A DNA stretch of 64,000 bases from Helicobacter pylori NCTC 11637 = CCUG 17874 = ATCC 43504 = JCM 12093 (GTDB lineage: Bacteria; Campylobacterota; Campylobacteria; Campylobacterales; Helicobacteraceae), in the NCBI RefSeq assembly GCF_900478295.1, contig NZ_LS483488.1, positions 124,001-188,000 of the forward strand. The letters are read 5' to 3'. Positions 8,500-16,478 of this stretch are shown piece after piece (position 1 is the first letter of the stretch; every line of letters begins with the position of its first letter). The translations under genes and the position numbers were made by a program. A model generated the notes under the pieces. The model was not told the DNA's origin. It did not search any database and saw nothing but the letters and a program-made list of their open reading frames with translations.

Positions 8500-8707
8500 T
8501 GTTTTCCTTTAGTAAATTTGAAAACTCTTCTCTTGTTAATTCATTCTTAGTTTCAGTTGTTGTTATCCAATAAGCTTGTAGATTTTTTTGTAAAGCTTTT
8601 TCAAACAAATCCGCTAAAAACTTTTCTTGTGTTTCGGTATCCATTTGTAAAATCAGTTTGCTGTTTTTCTTATTGAAACAAATATTTAAAGTTGTGCTTG
8701 GTGTCAT
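8492..8707 (-). CDS. Small element protein, function unknown
   Basis: The 71-residue protein sits between the winged-helix-like gene (2 bp upstream) and the 159-residue gene (8-bp overlap). It begins with a predicted beta hairpin (LNICFNKKNSKLILQM) and continues as amphipathic helices ending acidic. The tight packing argues that it is a real coding frame. No family was recognised. Confidence 0.5.
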   Translation of the reverse strand: MTPSTTLNICFNKKNSKLILQMDTETQEKFLADLFEKALQKNLQAYWITTTETKNELTREEFSNLLKENND

Positions 8708-8709
8708 TC

Positions 8710-9498
8710 TTAAGCACTCTCTTGAAAGTAGTTTGAAACTTTGGGTGAGTTGTTAATAGGTTCGCCTACACATTCTTTGTCTTTTAAAGCCTTTAAGAGA
8801 TTTTTCTTCACAATGGCTGTTTGATAGAAACAAAGATTAGAAGGAATGTCTTTGTTTGTTAAATCCTTGTAGGATAAAGTGTAAGTGGTATTAAGATTAG
8901 AAATAGGCGTGAATTTTAAAACAACATTATTAACTCTTTGCATAAGCTCTTGACTAGGAATATGCATAACACATTCTTTGTTGTTAATTTTTACTTTCTC
9001 AATTTCTTTGGCAAACTTTTCTAAGAAACGCATAATCTGTAAGAAAAAAGGCGATGGGATATTGTTCTTTTGATTAGCTCCTACGGAGTTATAGCCCTCT
9101 AATTCTCTGTAATCTTTAAGATACACATACAAGTATCTTTGTTTTCCTTTAATGACTTCAATAAAACCTTGCTCTTCTAATATATTGACATTCTTTCTTA
9201 GAGTTCTTGCTTGAACTTGCAAAAACATTTTGGCGTAATGTCTATCTAGGGCAATCTTATTAGACTTAGCATTAAATGCGAGCTTGTAGAGTATGTCTAA
9301 TAATCTTTTAGCTCCTTGTCCGCCTACAAAGCTTATAGAACCTTGCTCATGCATAATGCTAGGATTAAAGAGTTTATAGTCTAAATCTTTTTTAAATTTG
9401 AAATAATGCTCATGCGTGTTTTTAGTATAAGCAAGATTTGCCTTATAAAGTGTGTTTAACTCATCTTTATCTAAATTAGGTTTTAATGTCTTTGCCAT
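8710..9498 (-). CDS. First gene at the element end, possible winged-helix DNA-binding (Rep-like) protein
   Basis: The ATG at 9498 is preferred over the TTG at 9507 and gives 262 residues. The middle (about 65-130) reads as a winged helix: helices around KRLLDILYKLAFNAKSNKIAL and MFLQVQARTLRKNVNILEEQGFI, then a beta wing (EVIKGKQRYLYVYL). This resembles domains in plasmid replication initiators and transcription regulators. The gene is the first inside the element, about 50 bp from its end, and heads the virB2-virB3 string. Its start overlaps the truncated hsdS tail. A role in replication of the excised circle or in regulation is an inference from fold and position. Confidence 0.6.
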   Translation of the reverse strand: MAKTLKPNLDKDELNTLYKANLAYTKNTHEHYFKFKKDLDYKLFNPSIMHEQGSISFVGGQGAKRLLDILYKLAFNAKSNKIALDRHYAKMFLQVQARTLRKNVNILEEQGFIEVIKGKQRYLYVYLKDYRELEGYNSVGANQKNNIPSPFFLQIMRFLEKFAKEIEKVKINNKECVMHIPSQELMQRVNNVVLKFTPISNLNTTYTLSYKDLTNKDIPSNLCFYQTAIVKKNLLKALKDKECVGEPINNSPKVSNYFQESA

Positions 9499-10117
9499 AG
9501 TTTTCAAGTCCCTTTCTATGAGACTTAGAGACAGAAACTAACATTCTAGTAAGAATGAGAGCGTCTAAAGTGTAAAGATAGTGATCCAAACCGCTTAAAA
9601 TGTTAGCGATAGCGATTTGTTCGTTTAGGGGGGGTAGTGGGATTAGTAAATTTTTAATTACATTTTTTGTTATCGTTTTTGTTGCCGAACCATTAGCAAA
9701 AGTTTTTAAAACCCTTTCGTAATTTGCTATTTGCTTAAAAATAAAAAAATTGTTATAGTTTGGTTTTATTCGTAATAAAAATAAATTCATGCCTAAAGAA
9801 ACAGGTTGATTTAATTTAGGCATAAAATACGCTGTTCCAGCATTGGCAATTTTATTAACTAAAATATCTCCAGCAAAAACTTTTGATTTTGATAAAAACT
9901 CATAGGCTTTTTTATTGATATAGATTAAATCATTTTTAAAATCATTATTTTCAAAATTAGTAGTTCGTATCATAATAGCAAAATCTACATGTTTCAATAA
10001 TGTTACATTATTTTTAAGTAGTTCGTAAGAGCCATTTGCATGATAGTCAGTTAGAAGTTCTAGTATATCCCCAAGTCTCACTCTTTGCCAATTTAAGTGT
10101 GTTGTTAATGCGTCCAT
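9476..10117 (-). CDS. hsdS: Type I restriction specificity subunit HsdS, truncated by the element
   Basis: The 213-residue product contains one target-recognition domain (about 10-155) and the central conserved segment LIPLPPLNEQIAIANIL (about 155-175). Full HsdS proteins are near 400 residues with two such halves. From about residue 191 the frame runs into element DNA and adds some 23 foreign residues, ending in YGKDIKT. The gene overlaps the upstream HEPN gene by 13 bp. One-domain HsdS proteins can in some systems dimerise and give a palindromic specificity, so function is possible. A run of seven C encodes PP in the conserved motif (9628-9634) and is a possible slippage site. Confidence 0.85.
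   Translation of the reverse strand: MDALTTHLNWQRVRLGDILELLTDYHANGSYELLKNNVTLLKHVDFAIMIRTTNFENNDFKNDLIYINKKAYEFLSKSKVFAGDILVNKIANAGTAYFMPKLNQPVSLGMNLFLLRIKPNYNNFFIFKQIANYERVLKTFANGSATKTITKNVIKNLLIPLPPLNEQIAIANILSGLDHYLYTLDALILTRMLVSVSKSHRKGLENYGKDIKT
9542..9557. other. Element end / attachment site in hsdS
   Basis: CATTCT (9542-9547) and AGAATG (9552-9557) form a perfect 6-bp inverted repeat with a 4-bp spacer, and the right half is part of AAGAATG (9551-9557). That heptamer is the known conserved integration site of H. pylori tfs3/tfs4 elements. HsdS homology stops exactly here: the protein reads ...LDALIL with hsdS-like sequence and then turns into element-derived residues. The palindrome could be the core bound by the XerT recombinase. 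Confidence 0.75.
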
Positions 10118-10881
10118 GCGTTCTTTTGAATGGTCTTAATAAGAATAGTGCGCTCTAATTTTAGGGTGTTATCAAAAGCACTTTTAGGGTTAAAATCCAG
10201 CCTTAATAGTAAGATTTCAATGTTTTTAACTAGCGAACTTGTTTTAATTTTAGAAGGGTTGTTGTGGAATAAGTCATTCCTAGCTTTTCGTATCAAGCTG
10301 AAAGTCTTTAAAAAATGCTCCCAAGTGCCATAGGTTGGCAAAACATACTCGTTGTATGTTTTGTAATCTGCAAATAAGGGTTTAGAATCGCTCCAATATA
10401 TTTTAATAATGGTTTCTAAATCGCCAAGAGTGAATAAATTTAAGATTTGAAAGCCATTGTATCCTTTTAAACTCTCTAAATGGTGGGTGTTTTTTAAGCG
10501 TTCAATCTTATGGCTAAGCTTTTTAGATAAAAACCAATCGTCAATATCCTTGCTGCTGTGTTTTTGAGCCAAAATAACCGCCATTTTAGAACGCAAAGCC
10601 GTTTCAAAAAAATGTATCCATAAAAAAAGCATGTGGTGCGTTTTAGTCCGTTTGTTATAAAAATGCATTAAAAAATCAAAAAGGTTATTGATTTCATTTT
10701 CTTTATTAGGGTATTTTTGTAACACGATACCCAATTCCTTACTATCACCTATGAGATAGTCATAGTGTAACACGCTAATAGATTTTTTTAATTGATCTAA
10801 ACCCTTATTTTTGAAAGCAAGGGGGTTTTTTAGGGCTAGATGCTTTAAAATACGATTAAAAACTTCATTTTCAAGTTCCAT
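10105..10881 (-). CDS. Abi-like protein with a HEPN RNase motif, inside the hsd operon
   Basis: The 258-residue protein resembles the Abi_2/AbiD-F abortive infection family: an N-terminal region with FETALRSKMA (about 91-100), a central LFTLGDLETIIKIYW segment (149-163), and RKARNDLFHN near residues 198-207. The RNDLFH portion (201-206) fits the RX4-6H active-site motif of HEPN ribonucleases. It lies between hsdM and hsdS on the same strand and overlaps hsdS by 13 bp, so it is expressed with the restriction genes. By analogy with Abi/HEPN proteins linked to restriction loci, it may cleave RNA when the modification system is overcome; this is inference. Annotations of this gene as a CAAX protein seem unsupported by the sequence. 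Confidence 0.7.
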   Translation of the reverse strand: MELENEVFNRILKHLALKNPLAFKNKGLDQLKKSISVLHYDYLIGDSKELGIVLQKYPNKENEINNLFDFLMHFYNKRTKTHHMLFLWIHFFETALRSKMAVILAQKHSSKDIDDWFLSKKLSHKIERLKNTHHLESLKGYNGFQILNLFTLGDLETIIKIYWSDSKPLFADYKTYNEYVLPTYGTWEHFLKTFSLIRKARNDLFHNNPSKIKTSSLVKNIEILLLRLDFNPKSAFDNTLKLERTILIKTIQKNAWTH

Positions 10882-10908
10882 TAAATTTCCTGTGCTATAA
10901 TCTCTTCT

Positions 10909-10959
10909 AGTTTGGAGGTCTCATAGCGAGGATACGCTAGTCAAAAGGCACTCCAAACT
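10909..10959. repeat. Inverted repeat between hsdM and the HEPN gene
   Basis: AGTTTGGAG (10909-10917) and CTCCAAACT (10951-10959) are perfect 9-bp complements around a 33-base loop that itself contains AGCG/CGCT. The structure fills the 86-bp gap between the end of hsdM and the start of the HEPN gene. On the minus transcript there is no T-run behind it, so it is not an obvious terminator. Attenuation, RNA processing or a recombination scar are possible. Confidence 0.5.
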
Positions 10960-10967
10960 TTTTAATA

Positions 10968-13433
10968 TCAAACGACAATCCCCAAATCCTTCAAATGCTC
11001 TAAAACTTTTGATTCGCTCTCTTTGACTTCTTTGTCTAGTTCTAACAAGCTGTTAGAGTAAGTTTGAATGATTCCATTAAGGGCACTAATAAAAGCGTTG
11101 ATGCGTTTTAAAATTTTGTTTTCTAGGGCATTTTTTAGGCTCTTAAGCCATTTGTCTTTGATGATGAGATCCTTAATTTCGTCTAATTTCAGGTTTTTAT
11201 ACTGGTGGAACGCTTTTAATTCCAGCTTCTCATGGGCTTTATTTTTCATTTTTAGCGCCTTGTTTTTAGCTTCTAGCAATTCTAAAGCGGTTTTTAGGAT
11301 TTTTTTATCTTCTGAATCGGTGGCGTTTTTTAGCTCTTTTTTCAAAACGCTTTCATTGATTTTCAATTCATAAAAAAGCCCTTCTTCACTAGAATGCTCT
11401 TCTATAAATTCTTCAAAATGGGTCTCTTTTTCATTAAGGGCGTTTTCTAATTCTTCTAATTCTTTCGCTTCTTTTTCAAAAAAGCGTTGTTTGATCAGGT
11501 TTTTAGGGATCAGATCGCTTTTATAGTGGGTTTTTTGAATGACAAAATCCGGCTCCTCTAAATAATTGGCTTTTTTGTTTTTGTCTTTTAGGGGGGTTAA
11601 TTCCCTTAATTCTTTAGCGCTCAAAAAATCATTGAATGAAAGAAGAAACCAGTCGTCTTGCAAGACTTCGTTGTAGTAATCTTTAAAGAGCTGATACACG
11701 CCGTATTTGTCTAAAATTTCCACTTTTTCAAATTCTTTTAAAACCCTTGAACAAACGCTTTCTATGAGGGTTTTTGGGTTAAAACCTGGCTCTAAATCAT
11801 TAAAAGTTTCAAATAAATCCAATCGGTCAAAAGCGTCTAAAACAGAAGCGTGGAAGGTTTGGTATTCTAAACTTTGAGTGATTAATTCTTTAATGTTTTC
11901 GCATTCTGTTTTTAAAGCGTAATAACCCTCTTTATCGCTCTTTTTAAAAAGCGTGTTTTTAAGCTCTTTAAACACTCTAAAATAAGGGGCGTAGGCTTTT
12001 ATTTCGTTTTTGGGCAAATAACTGGCCTTGTGGCTGTTGATTAAAGCGAACAAGTCTTTTTCCAATTCTTGCTTGGCGGCAATGTAGCGTGCGATATTCA
12101 AGTTATAGTCGTTAGCGCTGATTTCTTCTAGGCTCACCATTTTGGAATAATAAGGGATTTCTTTTAAAGCGTTAAAAGTGTCTATCATTTTTTGGACATC
12201 TTGCTCTCTTAAGCGGTTTTTATTGCCGTCTTTTTTAAAATCCTTGCTCGCATCTATCATAAAAACGCCTTTTCTGGCGCGCGCGTTTTCTTTGTCTAAA
12301 ACAATCACGCATGCAGGAATGGAAGTGCCATAAAAAAGGTTAGGGGCTAGGCCTATCACGCCTTTAATATAGCCTTTTATTAAGAGATTTTTTCTAATTG
12401 CACCCTCAGCGTTCCCTCTAAATAGCACCCCATGGGGTAAAATCACTGCCCCTTTGCCTGTGTTTTTTAAGGATTTGATGATATGGAGCAAAAAAGCAAA
12501 ATCGCCATTTTTTTCAGGGGGCGTGCCGTCTTCAAAACGATTGAAATGATCATTAATGACTTGCTTGCTTTTTGGGTCTATGCTTAGCCCGTCAGTCCAG
12601 TTTTTCAAGCTAAAGGGAGGGTTAGCCACAACATAGTCAAAGGTTTTTAGCATGCCATTTTCAGTAGTAAAAAGGGGGTTAGAAAGGGTGCTAGAACCCC
12701 CTTTAGCAATATCAGCATCAGCGCTATTGTGTAAGATCATATTCATTTTACAAAGGGCTGTGGTGGAAATGTCTTTTTCTTGACCATAGATAGTTAAGCC
12801 TTTTTTGCCGGCCAAGCTAGAAGCTTTTAATAGTAACGAACCGCTCCCGCAAGTGGGATCATAGATGCTTTTATCCTGTCTGGTGTTTTCATCAATGCCA
12901 AGCAAAAGGGATAACAAAAGCGAAACTTCGCTAGGGGTGTAAAACTGCCCTTTGGATTTACCGGATTCGCTGGCAAAATGGCGCATTAAATATTCGTATG
13001 CATCGCCCAGTAAATCATCGTCTAAAGCCCCATGCGCGCCCAAACTCAAATCCGCAAAGATTTTAACCAGATTAGAAAGGGTGTCCGTCATCGCTTTACC
13101 CTCTCCTAGCTTAGTGTTATCGTTAAAATCCACGCTGTCAATCACGCCTTCTAATTCGTTTCGCTCTGCGATCTTGGCGATGATTTTATTGAGCTTGTCG
13201 CCTATTTCCTTATCGCCCTCTAAAGCGAGAATGTCTTCATAAAAACACCCTTCTGGCACTTCTATTTCGCTATCAGTATTGTTTTTGGCGTCATTTCTGG
13301 CTTTATCGCTGATGTATTTTAAAAAAAGCAAGTTCAAAACATAGTTTTTATACTCGCTCGCATCCATTCCGCCCCTCAAACTATCCGCTCCAGCCCATAA
13401 AGAGCTATACAATTCGCTTTTTTTGATCGCCAT
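10968..13433 (-). CDS. hsdM: Type I restriction-modification methyltransferase HsdM
   Basis: This N6-adenine DNA methyltransferase has 821 residues. The SAM-binding motif DPTCGSGS is at 192-199 and the catalytic NPPF at 271-274. The N-terminal helical HsdM_N domain starts with SSLWAGADSLRGGMDASEYK. The protein is longer than the usual 500 or so residues because of a 300-residue, Lys/Glu-rich, coiled C-terminal part, as I recall for this H. pylori locus. It needs HsdS for specificity, which is truncated here. It is divergent from hsdR with only 66 bp between the starts, so the two are probably co-controlled. Confidence 0.93.
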   Translation of the reverse strand: MAIKKSELYSSLWAGADSLRGGMDASEYKNYVLNLLFLKYISDKARNDAKNNTDSEIEVPEGCFYEDILALEGDKEIGDKLNKIIAKIAERNELEGVIDSVDFNDNTKLGEGKAMTDTLSNLVKIFADLSLGAHGALDDDLLGDAYEYLMRHFASESGKSKGQFYTPSEVSLLLSLLLGIDENTRQDKSIYDPTCGSGSLLLKASSLAGKKGLTIYGQEKDISTTALCKMNMILHNSADADIAKGGSSTLSNPLFTTENGMLKTFDYVVANPPFSLKNWTDGLSIDPKSKQVINDHFNRFEDGTPPEKNGDFAFLLHIIKSLKNTGKGAVILPHGVLFRGNAEGAIRKNLLIKGYIKGVIGLAPNLFYGTSIPACVIVLDKENARARKGVFMIDASKDFKKDGNKNRLREQDVQKMIDTFNALKEIPYYSKMVSLEEISANDYNLNIARYIAAKQELEKDLFALINSHKASYLPKNEIKAYAPYFRVFKELKNTLFKKSDKEGYYALKTECENIKELITQSLEYQTFHASVLDAFDRLDLFETFNDLEPGFNPKTLIESVCSRVLKEFEKVEILDKYGVYQLFKDYYNEVLQDDWFLLSFNDFLSAKELRELTPLKDKNKKANYLEEPDFVIQKTHYKSDLIPKNLIKQRFFEKEAKELEELENALNEKETHFEEFIEEHSSEEGLFYELKINESVLKKELKNATDSEDKKILKTALELLEAKNKALKMKNKAHEKLELKAFHQYKNLKLDEIKDLIIKDKWLKSLKNALENKILKRINAFISALNGIIQTYSNSLLELDKEVKESESKVLEHLKDLGIVV

Positions 13434-13461
13434 TTTAACCGCCCTATTTTGTTTTTAGGAT

Positions 13462-13467
13462 TATAAT
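13462..13467 (+). promoter_or_regulatory. hsdR promoter -10 box
   Basis: TATAAT sits 33 bp upstream of the hsdR start in the short hsdM/hsdR divergent gap, as part of TATAATATAA. No clear -35 is visible, which is usual for H. pylori sigma-80 promoters. Confidence 0.55.
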
Positions 13468-13499
13468 ATAAAGCGATAAAAAGCGTTCTTAGGGGGTTT

Positions 13500-16478
13500 A
13501 TGATGAAAACAGAAAAAGAAGTTCAAAAGCAAGTCATAGAAACTTTTAAAAGCATGGGCTATGCGTATTTAGGGGATTTAACAAAGAGCGATAATGAAAA
13601 CATTAATAAAGAAAGCTTGAAAGCATGGTTAATTAAAAATCAAAAAATTGAGCCTGAAAGGTGGCATAAAATTGAGCATAAAATCCATACAGCTTTAAAA
13701 AACGATTTATACGAAGCGAATCAAACATTTTACGAGCTTTTGATTTATGGCGTGAAAACTAAAATAAGCCAGAATGAAAACACTCAAACGACTTATTTCA
13801 TTGATTGGAAAGATGTTTCTAAGAATGAATTTAGCGTGGCTGAAGAAGTGAGCGTTAAAGGGCCAAACACGAAACGGCCGGATGTGGTGCTTTATGTTAA
13901 TGGGATCGCTTTAGGGGTGCTAGAATTAAAAAATTCCAGCGTGAGCGTAGAAAGCGGTATCCGGCAAAATTTAGACAACCAGAAGAAAGAATTTATTAGA
14001 GATTTTTTTAAAACGATCCAATTGGTTATGGCGGGCAATGAAAGTCAAGGGCTAAAATATGGCGTCATAGAAACTGAAGAAAAATACTACCTTTCTTGGA
14101 AAGAAGAGGGCGTTTTAAAAAATTTGTTTGAGACGATTGAATGCTTTTTAAAAAAAGAAAGGTTTTTAGAATTTATCCATGATTTTTTGATTTTTGATAA
14201 GGGGCAAAAGAAATGCGCCAGGTTCCATCAGTATTTTGCAATTAAAAAAACGCAAGAATTTATCCAAAGAAAAGAAGGGGGGATTATCTGGCACACGCAA
14301 GGCAGCGGTAAGAGCTTGACTATGGTGTGGCTTACTAAATGGCTGAGAAGAAATAGAAAACAAGCGAGGATTTTAATCGTTACGGACAGGAGGGAATTAG
14401 ACGCTCAAATTCAAGGCGTGTTTAGTGGGATAGGCGAGGCTATTTATCGTGCAGACAGCAAGAAGGATTTGTTGAGCGTGCTGTTTGAAAATAAGGAATT
14501 TTTGGTTGGATCGCTTGTGCATAAATTTGATGACAACGACTTAGAAGATTTAAAAAAACAACCTGTTTTAAAGGAATGGGTTGTTTTAGTGGATGAATGC
14601 CACAGAACCCAAAGCGCTAAATTGCACAAAGCCATGAAAAGCCTGCTCCCTAATGCGATTTTTATAGCCTTTAGCGGCACGCCTTTATTGAAACAAGATA
14701 AAAAGACAAGCCAGGAAGTGTTTGGGGATTATATCCATTGCTATAAATTTAATGAAGCCGTTAGCGATAAAGTGGTGTTAGATTTAAATTATGAAGCTAG
14801 GAGCGTGGAACAATATGTCAGTAGCCCTGAAAAGCTGGACGAATATTTTGAATTAAAAACCCAAAACTTGAATGAGACGGCTAAAACAGAGCTTAAAAAG
14901 AAATGGGTTAATTTGCAAAAAGTTTTTTCCACTAAAGACAGATTGGAACATATTGTGCAAGATATTGTATTGGATATGGCAAAACTCCCACGATTAAGGA
15001 ATGGAAAGGGGAATGCCATGCTGGTGGCTGAAAGCGTGTATAACGCATGCCGGTATTTTGAACTCTTTTTAGAAACAGAATTAAAGGATAAGGTGGCTGT
15101 GATCACAAGCTATGAACCCAATATCGCTGATCTGAAAGATTGTGGGAGCGATGAGAGCGAAGAGAGTTACAAATACCGCACTTATTGCACAATGCTGCAA
15201 AACTTTTTTGATGAAAAAGATGAGAAAAAAGCCCTCAATAAAATTAAAGAGTTTGAAGAAAAAGTTAAAGAGCGTTTTATTAATGAGCCTAATAGAATGA
15301 AGCTGTTGATCGTGGTGGATAAGCTATTGACCGGTTTTGATGCGCCAAGCCTCACTTATTTATACATGGATAAGAAAATGCAAGATCATGGGCTTTTTCA
15401 AGCGGTGTGCAGGGTGAATAGATTGGATAGCGAAGATAAGGATTTTGGCTGTATCATAGACTATAAGGATTTGTTTGATAGCTTGCAAGAAGCGCACAGC
15501 GATTACACCAATAAAGCGTTTGAAAACTATGAAAGAGAAGACATTCAAGGGCTTATCTCTGACAAATCCCAAAAGATTAAGAAAAAATTAGAAGAGGTTA
15601 GAGATCAGTTAAAATCGCTTTGCGAAGGCGTGAAAGAGCCAAAAGATGAAATGGATTATATCGCTTATTTTTGTGGGAGCGATTTAGAAAAAAACGCTCA
15701 AAAAAGGCGGTTGTTTTACCAGCTTGTTGGCGCGTTTTTAAGAATGTTTGTGGAATTGAATAATTTAGAAAAGCCCATTTATTCTAAAGAAGAAATGCAA
15801 CAAATCAAACAAGAAGCGCAATTTTATAGGCATTTACAAAAAGCGGTTGGCTTGAGTAGTGGGGATAGCGTGGATTTAAAAAGCTATAGCGAAGACATGC
15901 GTAGGATCTTAGACGCTTACATTAAAGCCACAGATAGCAAGACGCTAATCAAAATAGAAGATCAAGGGCTGTGCGAAGTTTTAGCCCAAATGAATGTTAA
16001 TGATTTTAATAAGGCGTTATCTCAAGTATTCAAAAGTGAAAGCTCTATGGCAGAAAGCATCGCTAACAACACTAAAAAACGCATTATAGAAAAAGAAGCG
16101 AGCGATCCTAAGTATTACGAAAAATTATCTTCGCTTTTAAACGATTTGATCAACCAGTTTAGAGAAAAGAAATTAACCTATTTAGAATACTTGCAACAAA
16201 TCCAACATTTAGCCAAACAAGTTATTGATAAAGAAGATAAAAATTACCCTAAAAAGATCAACACTAACGCTTTAAAAACCCTCTATGATAATTTAGATCA
16301 AAATGAAGCCTTAGCCCTAGATATAGACGCATGCATAAGGGATAACAAAAAAGATGGTTGGGTGGGGCATAACCAAAAAGAAAAAAACCTTAAAATCGCT
16401 TTAAGAAAAATCATAGACGATGAGGGTTTGTTAGAAAATGTCTTTAATTTAGCCAAACACATAGAGGAGTATCACTAA
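13500..16478 (+). CDS. hsdR: Type I restriction endonuclease HsdR
   Basis: This 992-residue motor and nuclease subunit is full length. The N-terminal PD-(D/E)xK nuclease is visible as RPDVVLYVNGIALGVLELKN (D128, E142, K144). The superfamily 2 translocase follows, with Walker A GSGKS (268-272), DECH (365-368) and FSGTP. The C-terminal region is helical and binds the methylase core. AGGGGG precedes the paired ATG ATG at 13500/13503. It translocates DNA and cuts far from unmethylated sites. With hsdS truncated, loss or change of specificity is possible while hsdR itself remains intact. Confidence 0.95.
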   Translation: MMKTEKEVQKQVIETFKSMGYAYLGDLTKSDNENINKESLKAWLIKNQKIEPERWHKIEHKIHTALKNDLYEANQTFYELLIYGVKTKISQNENTQTTYFIDWKDVSKNEFSVAEEVSVKGPNTKRPDVVLYVNGIALGVLELKNSSVSVESGIRQNLDNQKKEFIRDFFKTIQLVMAGNESQGLKYGVIETEEKYYLSWKEEGVLKNLFETIECFLKKERFLEFIHDFLIFDKGQKKCARFHQYFAIKKTQEFIQRKEGGIIWHTQGSGKSLTMVWLTKWLRRNRKQARILIVTDRRELDAQIQGVFSGIGEAIYRADSKKDLLSVLFENKEFLVGSLVHKFDDNDLEDLKKQPVLKEWVVLVDECHRTQSAKLHKAMKSLLPNAIFIAFSGTPLLKQDKKTSQEVFGDYIHCYKFNEAVSDKVVLDLNYEARSVEQYVSSPEKLDEYFELKTQNLNETAKTELKKKWVNLQKVFSTKDRLEHIVQDIVLDMAKLPRLRNGKGNAMLVAESVYNACRYFELFLETELKDKVAVITSYEPNIADLKDCGSDESEESYKYRTYCTMLQNFFDEKDEKKALNKIKEFEEKVKERFINEPNRMKLLIVVDKLLTGFDAPSLTYLYMDKKMQDHGLFQAVCRVNRLDSEDKDFGCIIDYKDLFDSLQEAHSDYTNKAFENYEREDIQGLISDKSQKIKKKLEEVRDQLKSLCEGVKEPKDEMDYIAYFCGSDLEKNAQKRRLFYQLVGAFLRMFVELNNLEKPIYSKEEMQQIKQEAQFYRHLQKAVGLSSGDSVDLKSYSEDMRRILDAYIKATDSKTLIKIEDQGLCEVLAQMNVNDFNKALSQVFKSESSMAESIANNTKKRIIEKEASDPKYYEKLSSLLNDLINQFREKKLTYLEYLQQIQHLAKQVIDKEDKNYPKKINTNALKTLYDNLDQNEALALDIDACIRDNKKDGWVGHNQKEKNLKIALRKIIDDEGLLENVFNLAKHIEEYH

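Larger units (their letters stand above)
1..9557. mobile_element. Remnant of a tfs4/TnPZ-type integrative conjugative element (one end)
   Basis: This segment carries virB2, virB3, the start of virB4, the end of the large helicase gene orfQ, parA and element-specific small genes, in the same relative order as I recall for H. pylori tfs4 elements. It ends inside hsdS at an AAGAATG heptamer (9551-9557), which established work gives as the integration motif of these XerT-dependent elements. The other end lies left of the window. The expected topA, virB7-virB11 and virD4 are not present between virB4 and orfQ. I infer an internal deletion, so self-transfer from this copy is unlikely unless a second element supplies the missing functions. 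Confidence 0.85.
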
